Positions 9,757 through 19,554 are shown, numbered from the stretch's first letter. The stretch is DNA of 64,000 nucleotides from Flavobacteriia bacterium (GCA_004293165.1 RDYL01000002.1:372001-436000), one strand, 5' to 3'. Translations and numbers: made by a program. The notes: a model not told the origin generated them from the sequence alone.

Positions 9757-10008
9757 TTATTTGTAAAATTCTATTTTTCGCAAGTTCGTAATTTTTGAGA
9801 TAAGATACTTAATATACCACAAAAGAATTTAATGATTTTTTCAACAATTTTAAAAGCAAGAAACAACTAAGTTTTTAATAAGAAAATTGAAGTTTGCAAA
9901 CGTTAACTGCACCTGATAAATATCATAATTCACTTTTTTACAATGTCGTAATTTTAAGGTGCTTAAAACGCAACAAAAAATTAGTACACATTTTTAAAAT
10001 ACAATATT

Positions 10009-12132
10009 ATGAGCATTGCAACCAAAGACATTAGAAACGTGGTATTTCTTGGGCATTCAGGTTCCGGAAAAACCACATTCATCGAGACTATGTTGTTTGA
10101 AAGCGGTATCATTCCGCGTCGTGGTTCGGTAGAAGCACACAATACCATTTCTGATTTCACCGATTTAGAACACGAAAGAGAAAACACTATTTACAGTCAT
10201 TTAATGCACGCCAAATGGCACAACAATAAAATAAACATCATTGACACCCCGGGTTTTGACGATTTTATTGGCGAAGTGGTTTCTTCGTTAAAAGTTTCTG
10301 ACACGGCTTTAATTCTTTTAAACGCAGCTTCTGGTGTGGAGGTTGGCACCGAAATCGTTTGGGAATACGTGCAAAATTACCAAACTCCTGCCCTATTTGT
10401 CATCAATCAAATGGATCATCTAAAAGCCGATTATGATACTACTTTAGAACAAGCCAAAAATCGTTTTGGTAGTAAAGTAATTCCGATTCAATATCCGTAC
10501 AATTCGGGCGAAAAATTCAATAGCATTATCGATGTACTTCGCATGACGATGTATGTTTTCCCAGAAAATGGTGGAAAACCTGAAAAAATGCCTATTCCAA
10601 ATTCAGAACTATTAAAAGCTAATGATTTACATAATGCTTTAGTGGAAGCGGCAGCTGAAAACGAAGAAGGCTTAATGGAAAAATACTTTGAAAAAGGAAA
10701 TTTAGACGAAGAAGAATTGGCAAAAGGATTAACCATTGCTTTGGCACATCAACAAATTTATCCTGTTTTTTGTGCTTCGGGATTGAAAGATATGGGAAGC
10801 GGAAGAATCATGGGATTTATTGATGATATTGCGCCTTCTCCTGCCGATAGACCCGCTAAAAAATTAGAAAATGGTGCTGAATTAAAATGCGATGCTTCTG
10901 ATAAAACCACTCTTTTTATTTACAAAACACTATCTGAACCTCAGGTAGGATTGGTTTCTTACTTCAAAGTGCTTTCGGGTGAATTGAACGCTGGAGACGA
11001 ATTAGTGAATGCCGATAATGGTGAAATCGAACGACTAACTCAAATTTTTGTAACCGAAGGGAAACAACGTACTGCGGTAGAAAAATTAGTCGCTGGCGAT
11101 TTAGGAGCAACGGTTCGCTTGAAATATGGTCATTCAAATAACACGCTTAATGCAAAAGAAGTCGACAGAAAAGTTAGAAAAATGCAATTCCCAACTAGTC
11201 GCATTAGAAAAGCCGTTTCTACTGCTAATCTTGCCGATATGGAAAAAATGATTAAAGCTTTGCATCAAATTCAGGAAGAAGATTTAACTTTAAAAGTGGA
11301 ACAATCTGCCGAATTAAAACAAACCATTATTCAAGGGCAAGGACAATTGCATTTAGACTTAATTAAATACCGTATCGAAAACGAAATCAACATCGAAATG
11401 GTATTTAATGAACCCAAAGTGCCTTATCGTGAAACCATCACAAAATCGGCAAAAGCTGAATATCGTCATAAAAAACAAAGTGGTGGTTCGGGGCAATTTG
11501 GAGAAGTGCACATTACCATTGAACCATATTTTGATGATATGCCCGAACCACAAGGCGTAAACATCCGTAACAAAGAAATTGAAGAATTACCTTGGGGCGG
11601 AAAATTTGCATTCTATTGGTGCATAGTTGGTGGTGCTATTGATAATCGTTATGCAACTGCCATCAAAAAAGGTATTATGCACGAAATGACCGAAGGTCCG
11701 TTAACCGGTTCAAATTGCCAAAACATTAGAGTTTGTATATACGATGGAAAAATGCATGCAGTTGACAGTAACGATATTTCGTTTCAATTAGCGGCTTCAC
11801 ATGCATTTAAAATAGCGTTTAACGAAGCCAAACCTCAACTTTTAGAACCTTATTATCATTTAGAAGTGTTGTGTGAAGATAGTCATACAGGTGATGTGAT
11901 GGGCGATTTACAAACCCGAAGAGCTATCATTCAAGGCATGGATACGGAAGGGCATTATCAAAAAATCATAGCGGAAGTGCCTTTGGCAGAACTAAAAGAC
12001 TACGGTTCTTCTCTTCGTTCATTAACACAAGGAAAAGCGAAATTCAAAGTGGAATTTAGTAATTATCAATTAGTTCCTTCACATATTCAGGAAAATTTAG
12101 TTATAAGCAATGCGTTACTTTCTGAAGTGTAA
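10009..12132 (+). CDS. Elongation factor G-like translational GTPase (EF-G paralogue)
   Basis: 707 residues with EF-G domain order: GTPase domain (P-loop GHSGSGKT at 15-22, DTPGF G3 motif), OB-like domain II, and domains III-V including the GSGQFGEV stretch and the C-terminal RRAIIQGMD region. It departs from canonical EF-G: switch I reads HERENTI rather than ERGITI, and the G4 motif reads NQMD rather than NKMD. That suggests a second, specialised EF-G rather than the housekeeping copy, which normally sits in the str operon. Its exact role in translation or ribosome recycling is unknown. A strong hairpin follows. Confidence 0.85.
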   Translation: MSIATKDIRNVVFLGHSGSGKTTFIETMLFESGIIPRRGSVEAHNTISDFTDLEHERENTIYSHLMHAKWHNNKINIIDTPGFDDFIGEVVSSLKVSDTALILLNAASGVEVGTEIVWEYVQNYQTPALFVINQMDHLKADYDTTLEQAKNRFGSKVIPIQYPYNSGEKFNSIIDVLRMTMYVFPENGGKPEKMPIPNSELLKANDLHNALVEAAAENEEGLMEKYFEKGNLDEEELAKGLTIALAHQQIYPVFCASGLKDMGSGRIMGFIDDIAPSPADRPAKKLENGAELKCDASDKTTLFIYKTLSEPQVGLVSYFKVLSGELNAGDELVNADNGEIERLTQIFVTEGKQRTAVEKLVAGDLGATVRLKYGHSNNTLNAKEVDRKVRKMQFPTSRIRKAVSTANLADMEKMIKALHQIQEEDLTLKVEQSAELKQTIIQGQGQLHLDLIKYRIENEINIEMVFNEPKVPYRETITKSAKAEYRHKKQSGGSGQFGEVHITIEPYFDDMPEPQGVNIRNKEIEELPWGGKFAFYWCIVGGAIDNRYATAIKKGIMHEMTEGPLTGSNCQNIRVCIYDGKMHAVDSNDISFQLAASHAFKIAFNEAKPQLLEPYYHLEVLCEDSHTGDVMGDLQTRRAIIQGMDTEGHYQKIIAEVPLAELKDYGSSLRSLTQGKAKFKVEFSNYQLVPSHIQENLVISNALLSEV

Positions 12133-12149
12133 ATCAAATTTTGTTATTG

Positions 12150-12184
12150 AAAAAGCTTCTTCATTATTTGAAGAGGCTTTTTTT
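12150..12184 (+). terminator. Terminator between EF-G-like gene and rnpA
   Basis: A 13-bp stem (12151-12163 with 12169-12181, one G-U pair), a 5-nt loop and a T run. The T run directly abuts the rnpA promoter, leaving almost no spare DNA. Confidence 0.88.
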
Positions 12185-12185
12185 A

Positions 12186-12193
12186 TACCTTTG
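12186..12193 (+). promoter_or_regulatory. -7 promoter box of rnpA, 4 nt from the ATG
   Basis: TACCTTTG matches TAnnTTTG. It ends four bases before the rnpA start, so transcription probably begins at or within a base or two of the ATG, giving a leaderless mRNA. The same geometry is seen at holB and rfbA. Confidence 0.7.
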
Positions 12194-12197
12194 CGCT

Positions 12198-12569
12198 ATG
12201 CAATTCACTTATCCCAAAAAAGAAAAATTAAAAAGCAAAACTACTATTGATTTGCTTTTTTCAGAAGGAAATTCGGTTTCGAAATTCCCGCTGCGCTTGG
12301 TATATGTTGAAAACAAAGAAGAAAATGCCGAACTGGTGAAAATGGGTGTTTCGGTTTCAAAAAAATATTTCAAAAAAGCGGTAGACAGAAATTATTTTAA
12401 ACGGGTTTTACGCGAAACTTATCGTTTAAACAAGCATATTTTGATTGATAATTTAGAAAAACCATATGCTTTTATGTTTTTCTATCAAACCAAAGAACGA
12501 CTTTCGTATCAAGAAATTGAGGAAAAGACCATCCAACTTTTTCAAAAATTCAACGAAAGTCAGAAGTAA
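12198..12569 (+). CDS. rnpA: Ribonuclease P protein component
   Basis: 123 residues, basic, with the RnpA signature KKYFKKAVDRNYFKRVLRETYR (the RNR-type motif). It binds the RNase P RNA and helps process the 5' ends of tRNAs. I start it at 12198 (MQFTYPKKEKLKSKTTIDLLF), the family start; a frame beginning at 12141 runs through the terminator and promoter and is not credible. The usual partner rpmH is not next to it here. An S41 protease gene follows on the same strand after 69 bp. Confidence 0.95.
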   Translation: MQFTYPKKEKLKSKTTIDLLFSEGNSVSKFPLRLVYVENKEENAELVKMGVSVSKKYFKKAVDRNYFKRVLRETYRLNKHILIDNLEKPYAFMFFYQTKERLSYQEIEEKTIQLFQKFNESQK

Positions 12570-12638
12570 ATCTATCTTTTGGTTTAATTTTTGGACAATA
12601 TTATTTACTTTCGTAAAAATGTATCAATACTTTTATTC

Positions 12639-14273
12639 ATGAAACGATATTTCAGTAGAAAAATAATTATTCCTATTGTTGCGGCAATATTTCTTTTTGT
12701 AGGTGTTAGTTTTAAAAACGATTTCTTTGAAATTGCCAAACAAATTGAAATCTTCACGGGGCTCTTCAAAACCGTAAATCAAAATTATGTGGATGAAACC
12801 AATCCGGGAGAAATGATGGATAATGCCATAAAAAACATGTTGAAAGAATTGGATCCATATACCGTTTTCTTTAATGAACAGGATGTTTTAAAATTCAAAA
12901 TCAACAATACGGGCGAGTATACAGGTATTGGCGCCATGGTACAACGAAGAGAAGGAAAAGTTTTATTGAAAGAAATTTACAAAGGATTTCCCGCAGATAA
13001 AGCAGGTTTAAAAGCAGGTGATGAAGTAATTCAAATTGGTGATATTAATTTGAAAGAATATAAAGAAGACGCTTCGCAATTGTTTCGTGGTGCTAAAAAC
13101 ACAAAAATTGAGATTCAATACATTCGTCAAGGAAAAACGCAAAATGCAACGATTGTTTTAGATGATGTTGAAATAAAAGCAGTTCCCTTTTTCGCGCTGT
13201 TAAAAGATAATGTAGGATATATTGTACTTACTAAATTTACTGAAAAAGCAAGTGCAGAAACTAAAGCAGCATTGTTAGAATTAAAAAAACAAGGAGCCAC
13301 CAAGATCATTTTAGATTTAAGAGGAAATCCAGGAGGATTACTTCATGAAGCAGTAAACATTTGTAATCTTTTCGTGGCTAAAAATGAATTAATTGTTACC
13401 ACAAAATCAAAAAACACTAAATACAATTTAGAATATCGAACTAAAAATGAACCTATCGATTTAGAAATTCCGTTGGCGGTTATTGTTGATGGAAAAAGCG
13501 CATCAGCTTCAGAAATTGTAGCCGGCGCCATTCAAGATTTGGATAGAGGTGTTGTTTTAGGTTCGAGAAGTTTTGGAAAAGGGTTGGTACAACGTCCATT
13601 AGATTTGTCATACGGCACGCAAGTTAAAGTAACCATTTCTAGATATTATACCCCATCGGGAAGATGTATTCAAGCGTTAGATTATTCAAAAAAAGACGAA
13701 AACGGAAAAGTAATTAAAAAATCACAAAACGAATTCAATGCGTTTAAAACTAAAGCAGGTAGAACGGTTTATGATGGTGGAGGTGTTTTACCTGATGTAG
13801 AAATTGAAGAAACAAAAACCGCCAGTATAACAGAGGCTGTAATAAAAACAGATGCCATTTTTAACTTCGCCACACAATGGTATTTTAAAAATACAACCCT
13901 TGCGGGAATTCCCACTATTACTGATGTCGATTTTAATGCCTTTAAAGCCTATTTGAAGCAGGAAAAAATTAGTTTAGACACAGAAACGTATAAAGCAATG
14001 AAAAATGTTTTAGAAACTGCTAAAAACGAAAAAATAGAGGCACAAATTGCAACTGAATACAAGCAATTAGAACAAGCCATTGAAAAAAACCAAGAAGTAG
14101 AGTTAGACAAAAACAAAAATCAAATCAAGAAACTAATTCAGGAAGATTTGATAACCCGCTACCAATATAGAGAAGGCCTATATCAATTTTATGTAAAAGA
14201 AAATTTAGAAATTGAAAAGGCAATTTTACTTCTAAACAATCAAACCCAATACAAATCGATATTAAAAAAATAA
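12639..14273 (+). CDS. S41 C-terminal processing protease (CtpA/Tsp family)
   Basis: 544 residues from ATG 12639 (MKRYFSRKIIIPIVAAIFLF, an uncleaved or cleaved export signal). A PDZ domain covers roughly 85-165 (YTGIGAMVQ...AGLKAGDEV), followed by the S41 peptidase core with nucleophile S289 in GKSASASEIV and general base K314 in SFGKGLVQ, 25 residues apart as in Tsp. The C-terminal 150 residues are charged and helical. Periplasmic processing of protein C-termini is the family role. The stop is one base before the OmpA-like gene, so the two form an operon. Confidence 0.93.
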   Translation: MKRYFSRKIIIPIVAAIFLFVGVSFKNDFFEIAKQIEIFTGLFKTVNQNYVDETNPGEMMDNAIKNMLKELDPYTVFFNEQDVLKFKINNTGEYTGIGAMVQRREGKVLLKEIYKGFPADKAGLKAGDEVIQIGDINLKEYKEDASQLFRGAKNTKIEIQYIRQGKTQNATIVLDDVEIKAVPFFALLKDNVGYIVLTKFTEKASAETKAALLELKKQGATKIILDLRGNPGGLLHEAVNICNLFVAKNELIVTTKSKNTKYNLEYRTKNEPIDLEIPLAVIVDGKSASASEIVAGAIQDLDRGVVLGSRSFGKGLVQRPLDLSYGTQVKVTISRYYTPSGRCIQALDYSKKDENGKVIKKSQNEFNAFKTKAGRTVYDGGGVLPDVEIEETKTASITEAVIKTDAIFNFATQWYFKNTTLAGIPTITDVDFNAFKAYLKQEKISLDTETYKAMKNVLETAKNEKIEAQIATEYKQLEQAIEKNQEVELDKNKNQIKKLIQEDLITRYQYREGLYQFYVKENLEIEKAILLLNNQTQYKSILKK

Positions 14274-14274
14274 G

Positions 14275-15126
14275 ATGACACGTTTATTTTTCCTTTTCTT
14301 TTTACTTTTTTCTGTGGTTTCTTTTGCTCAAGAAGAAGAAGAAGTACATTCAATATTTTTTGAATTTGATAAATTTAATTTAAAAACAGAACAAGCCGAT
14401 GCGGTAGTTGCCTTTGTAAGTAAAATTGACACTGCTCGTATTGAATCGGTTCAAATTTTTGGTTATTGTGATGACCGCGGAAAAGATCAATATAATTACA
14501 CTTTATCTACCAACAGAGCAAATACCGTAAAAGACAAACTAATAGAAAAAGGCATCAAGAGTAAAATCATTATTACACTAGAAGGAAAAGGAAGAATCAT
14601 GCTGGATGAAGATATGCAAACTAATATTCCTGAAGCACGTTCAAAAAACCGACGAGTAGATGTGGTGGTAAATTTTAAACCTATTGTAATTGAAGATTTA
14701 AAGATTCCAGGGGTTTATAGTACAATCAAAAAAGATAGAATTGTGGGCGATAGAATTTATCTCGACCACGTTTTATTTGAAAGAGGAAGCAGCCAATTGA
14801 CCTATAAAGCAAAAAAAGAATTGGACAGAATAGCTCTAGAGCTTCACAAATACAAAAATATTCACTTCGAAATTCAAGGGCATGTTTGTTGCACGCCAAC
14901 CTTCCAAAAAGAAGCAGTAGACCGCGACACTAAAAAACGCGAATTATCTATCAATCGTGCAAAACGAGTATATAATTATTTCTTGATGAAACGCATCAGT
15001 AAAACCCGCATGACTTTTAAGGGTTATGGCAACACCCAATCGTTAAAAAAAGGCAGCACTTTAGACCGTAGGGTTGAACTTTTGATTACTAAAAATGATG
15101 TGGTTCCTGTGGAAGCTAAGAAGTAG
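14275..15126 (+). CDS. OmpA-family protein with two OmpA-like domains
   Basis: 283 residues with a signal peptide (MTRLFFLFFLLFSVVSFAQ). Two OmpA C-terminal-like domains follow in tandem: about 25-135 (FFEFDKFNL...ARSKNRRVDVVV) and about 160-280 (LFERGSSQL...GYGN...LDRRVELLI). There is no beta-barrel or TPR region, so this looks like a soluble periplasmic peptidoglycan binder. The first domain is closest to the peptidoglycan-binding consensus (NR..V at the end); the second has a cysteine pair (HVCCTP). It is coupled to the S41 protease by 1 bp. Its stop codon directly abuts the stop of the convergent gene. Confidence 0.88.
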   Translation: MTRLFFLFFLLFSVVSFAQEEEEVHSIFFEFDKFNLKTEQADAVVAFVSKIDTARIESVQIFGYCDDRGKDQYNYTLSTNRANTVKDKLIEKGIKSKIIITLEGKGRIMLDEDMQTNIPEARSKNRRVDVVVNFKPIVIEDLKIPGVYSTIKKDRIVGDRIYLDHVLFERGSSQLTYKAKKELDRIALELHKYKNIHFEIQGHVCCTPTFQKEAVDRDTKKRELSINRAKRVYNYFLMKRISKTRMTFKGYGNTQSLKKGSTLDRRVELLITKNDVVPVEAKK

Positions 15127-15573
15127 TTATTTTTTCTTCATCTGAATATGCGGAATATCATCTTCTAAATACATTTCACTTGTTTGTACAAATCCATGTG
15201 ATTCATAGAATTTTTTAAGATATTCTTGCGCAGAAATGGTAATAGCAGTCTCGTTGAAATTTTCTTTTATGGCTTCAATGGAAACACGCATTAAATCATT
15301 ACCGAATTTTTTATCGCGGTATTTTGGGCTTACCACAACTCTTCCTATTGATGTTTCGTCAAAATAATAACCTTTGTTGAACAAACGAGAATACACAGCT
15401 AAATCGCCATTGCAATAGCCTAAAACATGAAGTGCTTTCTCATCTTTGCTGTCAATGTCTTGATAAACGCAATTTTGCTCCACAACAAACACTTCTGAAC
15501 GAAGTTGTAGCAAAGAATATAGTTCGGTTATAGAAAGTTCGTTAAATCGCTTTATTTTGAATGTTACTTCCAT
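15127..15573 (-). CDS. ElaA-like GNAT N-acetyltransferase
   Basis: 148 residues, GNAT fold, with the ElaA-type start FNELSITELYSLLQLRSEVFVVEQNCVYQDID and the acetyl-CoA loop region VVSPKYRDKKFGNDLM (R/Q-x-x-G-x-G/A variant). The substrate is unknown. It is preceded by a terminator that ends the DUF4837 transcript, so it likely has its own promoter within the short gap. Its stop codon abuts that of the OmpA-like gene with no bases between. Confidence 0.88.
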   Translation of the reverse strand: MEVTFKIKRFNELSITELYSLLQLRSEVFVVEQNCVYQDIDSKDEKALHVLGYCNGDLAVYSRLFNKGYYFDETSIGRVVVSPKYRDKKFGNDLMRVSIEAIKENFNETAITISAQEYLKKFYESHGFVQTSEMYLEDDIPHIQMKKK

Positions 15574-15605
15574 GATAAAAAAGAAGTTCCCAATAATGGG
15601 AACTT
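15574..15605 (-). terminator. Terminator after the DUF4837 gene
   Basis: Perfect 8-bp stem AAGTTCCC / GGGAACTT with a 6-nt loop, followed on the minus strand by CTTTTTTAT. It lies between the DUF4837 stop and the acetyltransferase start. Confidence 0.8.
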
Positions 15606-15609
15606 GATA

Positions 15610-16593
15610 TTATTTTAAAAATTTAACCGACTGAATAATGGCTTCCAATTCGAAAACCAAATCACGCTTCGATTTGGATGGATTATAAGTGAATCCTTCT
15701 AAAATTAAATAACGATTATTTTTAGTGTCTTTGATGGCATAATTAACAAAAGGTCCTGCCATAAAATCGTTTTTCAATTCCCAAGTTCCTTTGGTTAAAT
15801 AGGTTTTTTTGTTGGCAACATTAACTTCAAAAAGGTATGGAGCATAAGCAGCTTCAGTAATCATCCAAGTATTTGGTAACGTTCCGTGAATATTTGCCTT
15901 TCCAATTTCATCACGCATTGTAGTAATATTCGTAATAATATTGGTGTCTTTTTCAACTTTTTCAATTGGAACCTGATAAATTAAAATACTGTTATAACCC
16001 GAAGTAAATTCTTTTCGAAGCCAAATAAAATTCTCTTTTACCATATCGTATTTGAATCCAAATCCGATTTGTAAACTTACACCAAACTTCTTTTGAATCT
16101 GTTCATCAGAAACCAATGATTTTTTCATTCGAATTTGATTTTCAATAATTTCAGAAGCTTTGATGGTTTTTATTATTTCAGCCGATTTTTCTTCTATAAC
16201 ATTTAAAACATCTTCCGTATCTGTTCCAGAAATGAAAAATATATTTTGTGGCTTGGCAAATTTATTTGTGTTTGCAGCATAACCTGCTTCTTTACCTTTT
16301 TTGACAACAATGATGTTGCGACTTTTACGTACAAATCCTTCAAACACTTTTGTTGGGTATTGATTTAAAGTAAACAAAGGCTCTTCTTGTGGCAAACCAT
16401 CTACTGGAGCAGCAAACTTTTTACGGATACTGTCTCCAATTTCACCATTCCATAAATTATCGTCTATAATGATAGAAACATTATTGATTTTACCATTAGA
16501 TTCTGATAATATAGCTTGAACATCTTCTTTGGAAGATTCTTTACAAGAAAAAAGTGATACGACTAAAAGAGTTAAAATTGCAATTTTTTTCAT
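15610..16593 (-). CDS. DUF4837-family lipoprotein
   Basis: 327 residues with a lipoprotein signal ending at C17 (LVVSLFSCKESS). I recognise it as DUF4837 by length, lipobox and its constant place next to a LysM/transglycosylase gene in Flavobacteria. Function is unknown. The body is soluble and mixed alpha/beta with conserved aromatic stretches (FGFKYDMVKENFIWLRKEF, GTLPNTWMITEAAYAPYLF). It is 17 bp from the mltD-like gene, so it probably shares its transcript and may act in envelope upkeep. Confidence 0.8.
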   Translation of the reverse strand: MKKIAILTLLVVSLFSCKESSKEDVQAILSESNGKINNVSIIIDDNLWNGEIGDSIRKKFAAPVDGLPQEEPLFTLNQYPTKVFEGFVRKSRNIIVVKKGKEAGYAANTNKFAKPQNIFFISGTDTEDVLNVIEEKSAEIIKTIKASEIIENQIRMKKSLVSDEQIQKKFGVSLQIGFGFKYDMVKENFIWLRKEFTSGYNSILIYQVPIEKVEKDTNIITNITTMRDEIGKANIHGTLPNTWMITEAAYAPYLFEVNVANKKTYLTKGTWELKNDFMAGPFVNYAIKDTKNNRYLILEGFTYNPSKSKRDLVFELEAIIQSVKFLK

Positions 16594-16609
16594 AATGAAA
16601 AACGATTAA

Positions 16610-18148
16610 TTATCCGTTTATTTTTAATTTCATTCCGGGTTGAATATTGTCCCCGCTAATATCGTTCCATTTTTTTATGTCGTCTATAGAAACCCCTGGA
16701 AATTGTTTAGAAATTGAAAAAAGTGAATCCCCAATTTTTACCTCGTATGTGCTGTTTTTATTGGCACTAGGCTCGTTCTGTACAACTATTTTTTTATCGG
16801 AATAAATTTTTAATTTTTTTCCAGCTTGGATGGTATTTCCTTTGATATGGTTCCAAGATTTCAGATTAGCAATAGAAACATTATATTTATCTGCAATCTT
16901 TCCTAAACTTTCTCCACTTTTAATGGTGTGATATTGCGTTTTACGTTCAAACTTAGGTTTGCTTACAAAAGTAGAATCAGGACTAGAACCTATTGAATCT
17001 TTTGAAGATAAAGCAACATATTCACTCTTTGTCTTCTCTTTATTCGAGTCAGTATATTCTAGGTAAGCATAAATTTTTTCTTCGTTAGAAACAAAAAGAC
17101 CCATTTTATTTTTTGGTAAACGCAAATAATGAGGTTTATCGGCTTCAAAAGGAATTACTTTTAATTTGTAAATTGGATTTAAAAACTCTAATTGTTCCAC
17201 TGGAATATCTAATAAATCCGAAATTTGTTTAAAAGACATTTGTTTTTTCACCATAATTGTATCTGTTTCAAAATACGTTACAGGTGCTTTTTTAGGATGA
17301 ATTCCGTGTTCTTTCTTAAATTCGTAAATGTAAAAAGTGGCTAAAAATGCCGGTACATAATTAGCAGTTTCCTTAGGTAAGTTTTTTCTAATATTCCAAT
17401 AATTTTGACTACCTCCTGAACGACGAATGGCTTTTGAAACATTCCCTGGTCCACAATTATAGGCGGCCAAAACCATACTCCAATCACCAAAAATTCCGTA
17501 CAAACTTGATAAATATTGACACGCAGCTTCGGTAGCTTTTAACGGATCGTAACGTTCATCAACATAAGAAGTAACTTCTAAATTGTATTGTTTTCCTGTT
17601 GGGTACATAAATTGCCATAAACCAGACGCTCCAACTCTTGATTTTGCTTTCGGATTTAAAGCGGATTCAACAATTGCTAAATATTTCAATTCTAACGGAA
17701 TATTATATTTTGCTAAATGCTCTTCAAACATTGGGAAATAATATTCTGAAACCGCCATCAAACGCTCAAAAGCTTTCGGTCTGTTTTTTAAAAACGCTTT
17801 AATAGTGTTTTCTAATGCGGGATTATACTCAATATTAAAAGGCGATTTAGCATCCATTTTTGCTAACCTTTTTTTCAATATTTCTGTAGATAAATCATAA
17901 TTTACTTCAGAATCTATGTTGATGTCCGAAATATCAGAAAACATATTTTCAGATAATTCAGCACTAGCTAGTTCAGAAATCCAACGTTCATCAATACAAT
18001 TACTTGTGCTGTGATTTACAAAAGTTGTTTTCAACGAATCCAAATAGGACATTTTTGGCAACGTCAACAAACTTTCCTTTTCTGCATTCTCTTGCCCGAA
18101 ACCAGCAACCGACAGTAAAAGTGATGTAACCAGTATAAAATTTTTCAT
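16610..18148 (-). CDS. Membrane-bound lytic transglycosylase, MltD-like, with two LysM domains
   Basis: 512 residues with a signal peptide (LLLSVAGFGQE). The SLT domain covers about 140-280: catalytic E161 in AIVESALNPKAKS, then GASGLWQFMYPTGKQY and AAYNCGPGNVSKAI. Two LysM repeats end the protein (about 406-450 and 467-511, each of the form Y..K.G.SL..I...). It cleaves peptidoglycan glycan strands in the periplasm. The lipobox of E. coli MltD is not seen. It is upstream of the DUF4837 gene and downstream of pgk. Confidence 0.93.
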   Translation of the reverse strand: MKNFILVTSLLLSVAGFGQENAEKESLLTLPKMSYLDSLKTTFVNHSTSNCIDERWISELASAELSENMFSDISDINIDSEVNYDLSTEILKKRLAKMDAKSPFNIEYNPALENTIKAFLKNRPKAFERLMAVSEYYFPMFEEHLAKYNIPLELKYLAIVESALNPKAKSRVGASGLWQFMYPTGKQYNLEVTSYVDERYDPLKATEAACQYLSSLYGIFGDWSMVLAAYNCGPGNVSKAIRRSGGSQNYWNIRKNLPKETANYVPAFLATFYIYEFKKEHGIHPKKAPVTYFETDTIMVKKQMSFKQISDLLDIPVEQLEFLNPIYKLKVIPFEADKPHYLRLPKNKMGLFVSNEEKIYAYLEYTDSNKEKTKSEYVALSSKDSIGSSPDSTFVSKPKFERKTQYHTIKSGESLGKIADKYNVSIANLKSWNHIKGNTIQAGKKLKIYSDKKIVVQNEPSANKNSTYEVKIGDSLFSISKQFPGVSIDDIKKWNDISGDNIQPGMKLKING

Positions 18149-18209
18149 TTATTTATATGTTTTAAGCTTGGTAACTATTTATAACTTAATTACCAGGCTT
18201 TTATTGTAT

Positions 18210-19397
18210 TTAATCTAATATTGCAGCAATCCCTGGTAAAGTTCTGCCTTCTAACATTTCCAACATTGCACCACCACCAGTAGAAACATAACTCATTTTA
18301 GGTTCAAATCCGAATTGCTTAACCGCAGCAACACTGTCGCCGCCACCTACCAATGAAAACGCTCCGTTGGCAGTAGATTCTGCAATATATTCTCCTAATG
18401 AAATTGTTCCATTAGCAAAATTTTCCATTTCAAAAACACCTAATGGACCGTTCCATAATATGGTTTTTGAATCTAAAATAATGCGTTTGATAATTTCTAA
18501 AGTTTTAGGACCTGCGTCTAAACCTTGCCAACCATCAGGGATTTGATTTACATCCACAATTTGGGTGTTTGCATCATTAGAAAATGCATCTGCAGCTACA
18601 ACATCCACCGGAATGTGGATTTGAACTCCTTTTTCTTTAGCTTGTTTTAAAATTTCAATAGCTAATTCTAATTTATCATCTTCACAAATAGAATTTCCAA
18701 TTTTTCCGCCTAGCGCTTTCACGAAAGTAAACGTCATTCCACCACCAATAATCATGTGGTTTACTTTGTCTAAAATATTTTCAATTACTGTGATTTTTGA
18801 AGAAACTTTACTTCCACCTAATATAGCAACCACAGGTTTTTCAGAATTTTTAAGTACTTTTTCAATACTTTCAATTTCTTTAGCTAACAAATATCCAAAG
18901 CATTTTGCCTCTTTAAAAAATTGGGCAATAATTGTGGTTGAAGCATGAGCTCTGTGCGCTGTTCCAAAAGCATCATTTACATAAATATCACCTAAAGCGG
19001 CTAATTTTTTAGAGAATTCTACATCTCCTTTTTCTTCTTCAGCATAAAAACGTAAGTTTTCTAATAATAAAATTTCGCCTGGTTGTAAATTTTTCGCGGC
19101 ATTTTCAGCAATCTCTCCTATACAATCTGAAGCAAAATGCACTTTTTGACCTAAAATTTCTTCCGTTTTTGAAACAATGTGTTGTAACGAATATTTTGCT
19201 TCAACTCCTTTTGGCCTACCTAAGTGACTCATTAAAATAACACTTCCTCCGTCTTTCAAAATTTTATCAATTGTTGGCTTTGCTGCCTCAATTCTAGTAG
19301 CATCTGTCACTTTAAAATTTTCATCTAAAGGCACATTGAAATCTACTCTAATAATTGCTTTTTTATTGTTGAAATTGAAGTCGTTAAGTGTTTTCAT
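18210..19397 (-). CDS. pgk: Phosphoglycerate kinase
   Basis: 395 residues, normal length. Conserved parts include the N-terminal [10 protein letters not shown], the substrate-binding SHLGRPKG, the hinge [16 protein letters not shown], the nucleotide site [10 protein letters not shown] and the C-terminal [13 protein letters not shown]. It makes ATP from 1,3-bisphosphoglycerate in glycolysis. It has its own TAnnTTTG promoter 28 bp upstream. Its 3' side carries an imperfect hairpin (18164-18200) without a good T run on the minus strand, so some read-through into mltD is possible. Confidence 0.98.
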   Translation of the reverse strand: MKTLNDFNFNNKKAIIRVDFNVPLDENFKVTDATRIEAAKPTIDKILKDGGSVILMSHLGRPKGVEAKYSLQHIVSKTEEILGQKVHFASDCIGEIAENAAKNLQPGEILLLENLRFYAEEEKGDVEFSKKLAALGDIYVNDAFGTAHRAHASTTIIAQFFKEAKCFGYLLAKEIESIEKVLKNSEKPVVAILGGSKVSSKITVIENILDKVNHMIIGGGMTFTFVKALGGKIGNSICEDDKLELAIEILKQAKEKGVQIHIPVDVVAADAFSNDANTQIVDVNQIPDGWQGLDAGPKTLEIIKRIILDSKTILWNGPLGVFEMENFANGTISLGEYIAESTANGAFSLVGGGDSVAAVKQFGFEPKMSYVSTGGGAMLEMLEGRTLPGIAAILD

Positions 19398-19425
19398 TTG
19401 TAACTAATTTTAATTTAAGTAAATG

Positions 19426-19433
19426 CAAATATA
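19426..19433 (-). promoter_or_regulatory. -7 promoter box of pgk
   Basis: TATATTTG on the minus strand, 28 bp from the pgk ATG; it matches TAnnTTTG. Confidence 0.6.
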
Positions 19434-19542
19434 AATTATTGTATCTTAAATCTTTATAATAATTATCATATTTAGTAAATTTTTAAAACTATACGGTATT
19501 GATTTTTTACTTTCTTTTCTATCAATTTTGGTATTTTTTGAT

Positions 19543-19550
19543 TAGGTTTG
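19543..19550 (+). promoter_or_regulatory. -7 promoter box of holB, 4 nt from the ATG
   Basis: TAGGTTTG ends four bases before the ATG at 19555, the same spacing as at rnpA and rfbA. A leaderless transcript is implied. Confidence 0.6.
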
Positions 19551-19554
19551 TTGC

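Noticed and set aside
9757..10008. Direct repeat TCGTAATTTT (9786 and 9946) and GCACCT/AGGTGC pair as an insertion boundary of the restriction cassette
   Set aside because: The repeats are short, lie on one side of the cassette only, and are plausible by chance in AT-rich DNA.
12141..12197. Upstream extension of rnpA
   Set aside because: It runs through the terminator hairpin and the promoter box; the family start is at 12198.
18164..18200. Hairpin AAGCTTGGTAA / TTACCAGGCTT between pgk and mltD as a terminator
   Set aside because: The stem is good, but no T run follows on the minus strand where the genes lie, so I did not call it a terminator.
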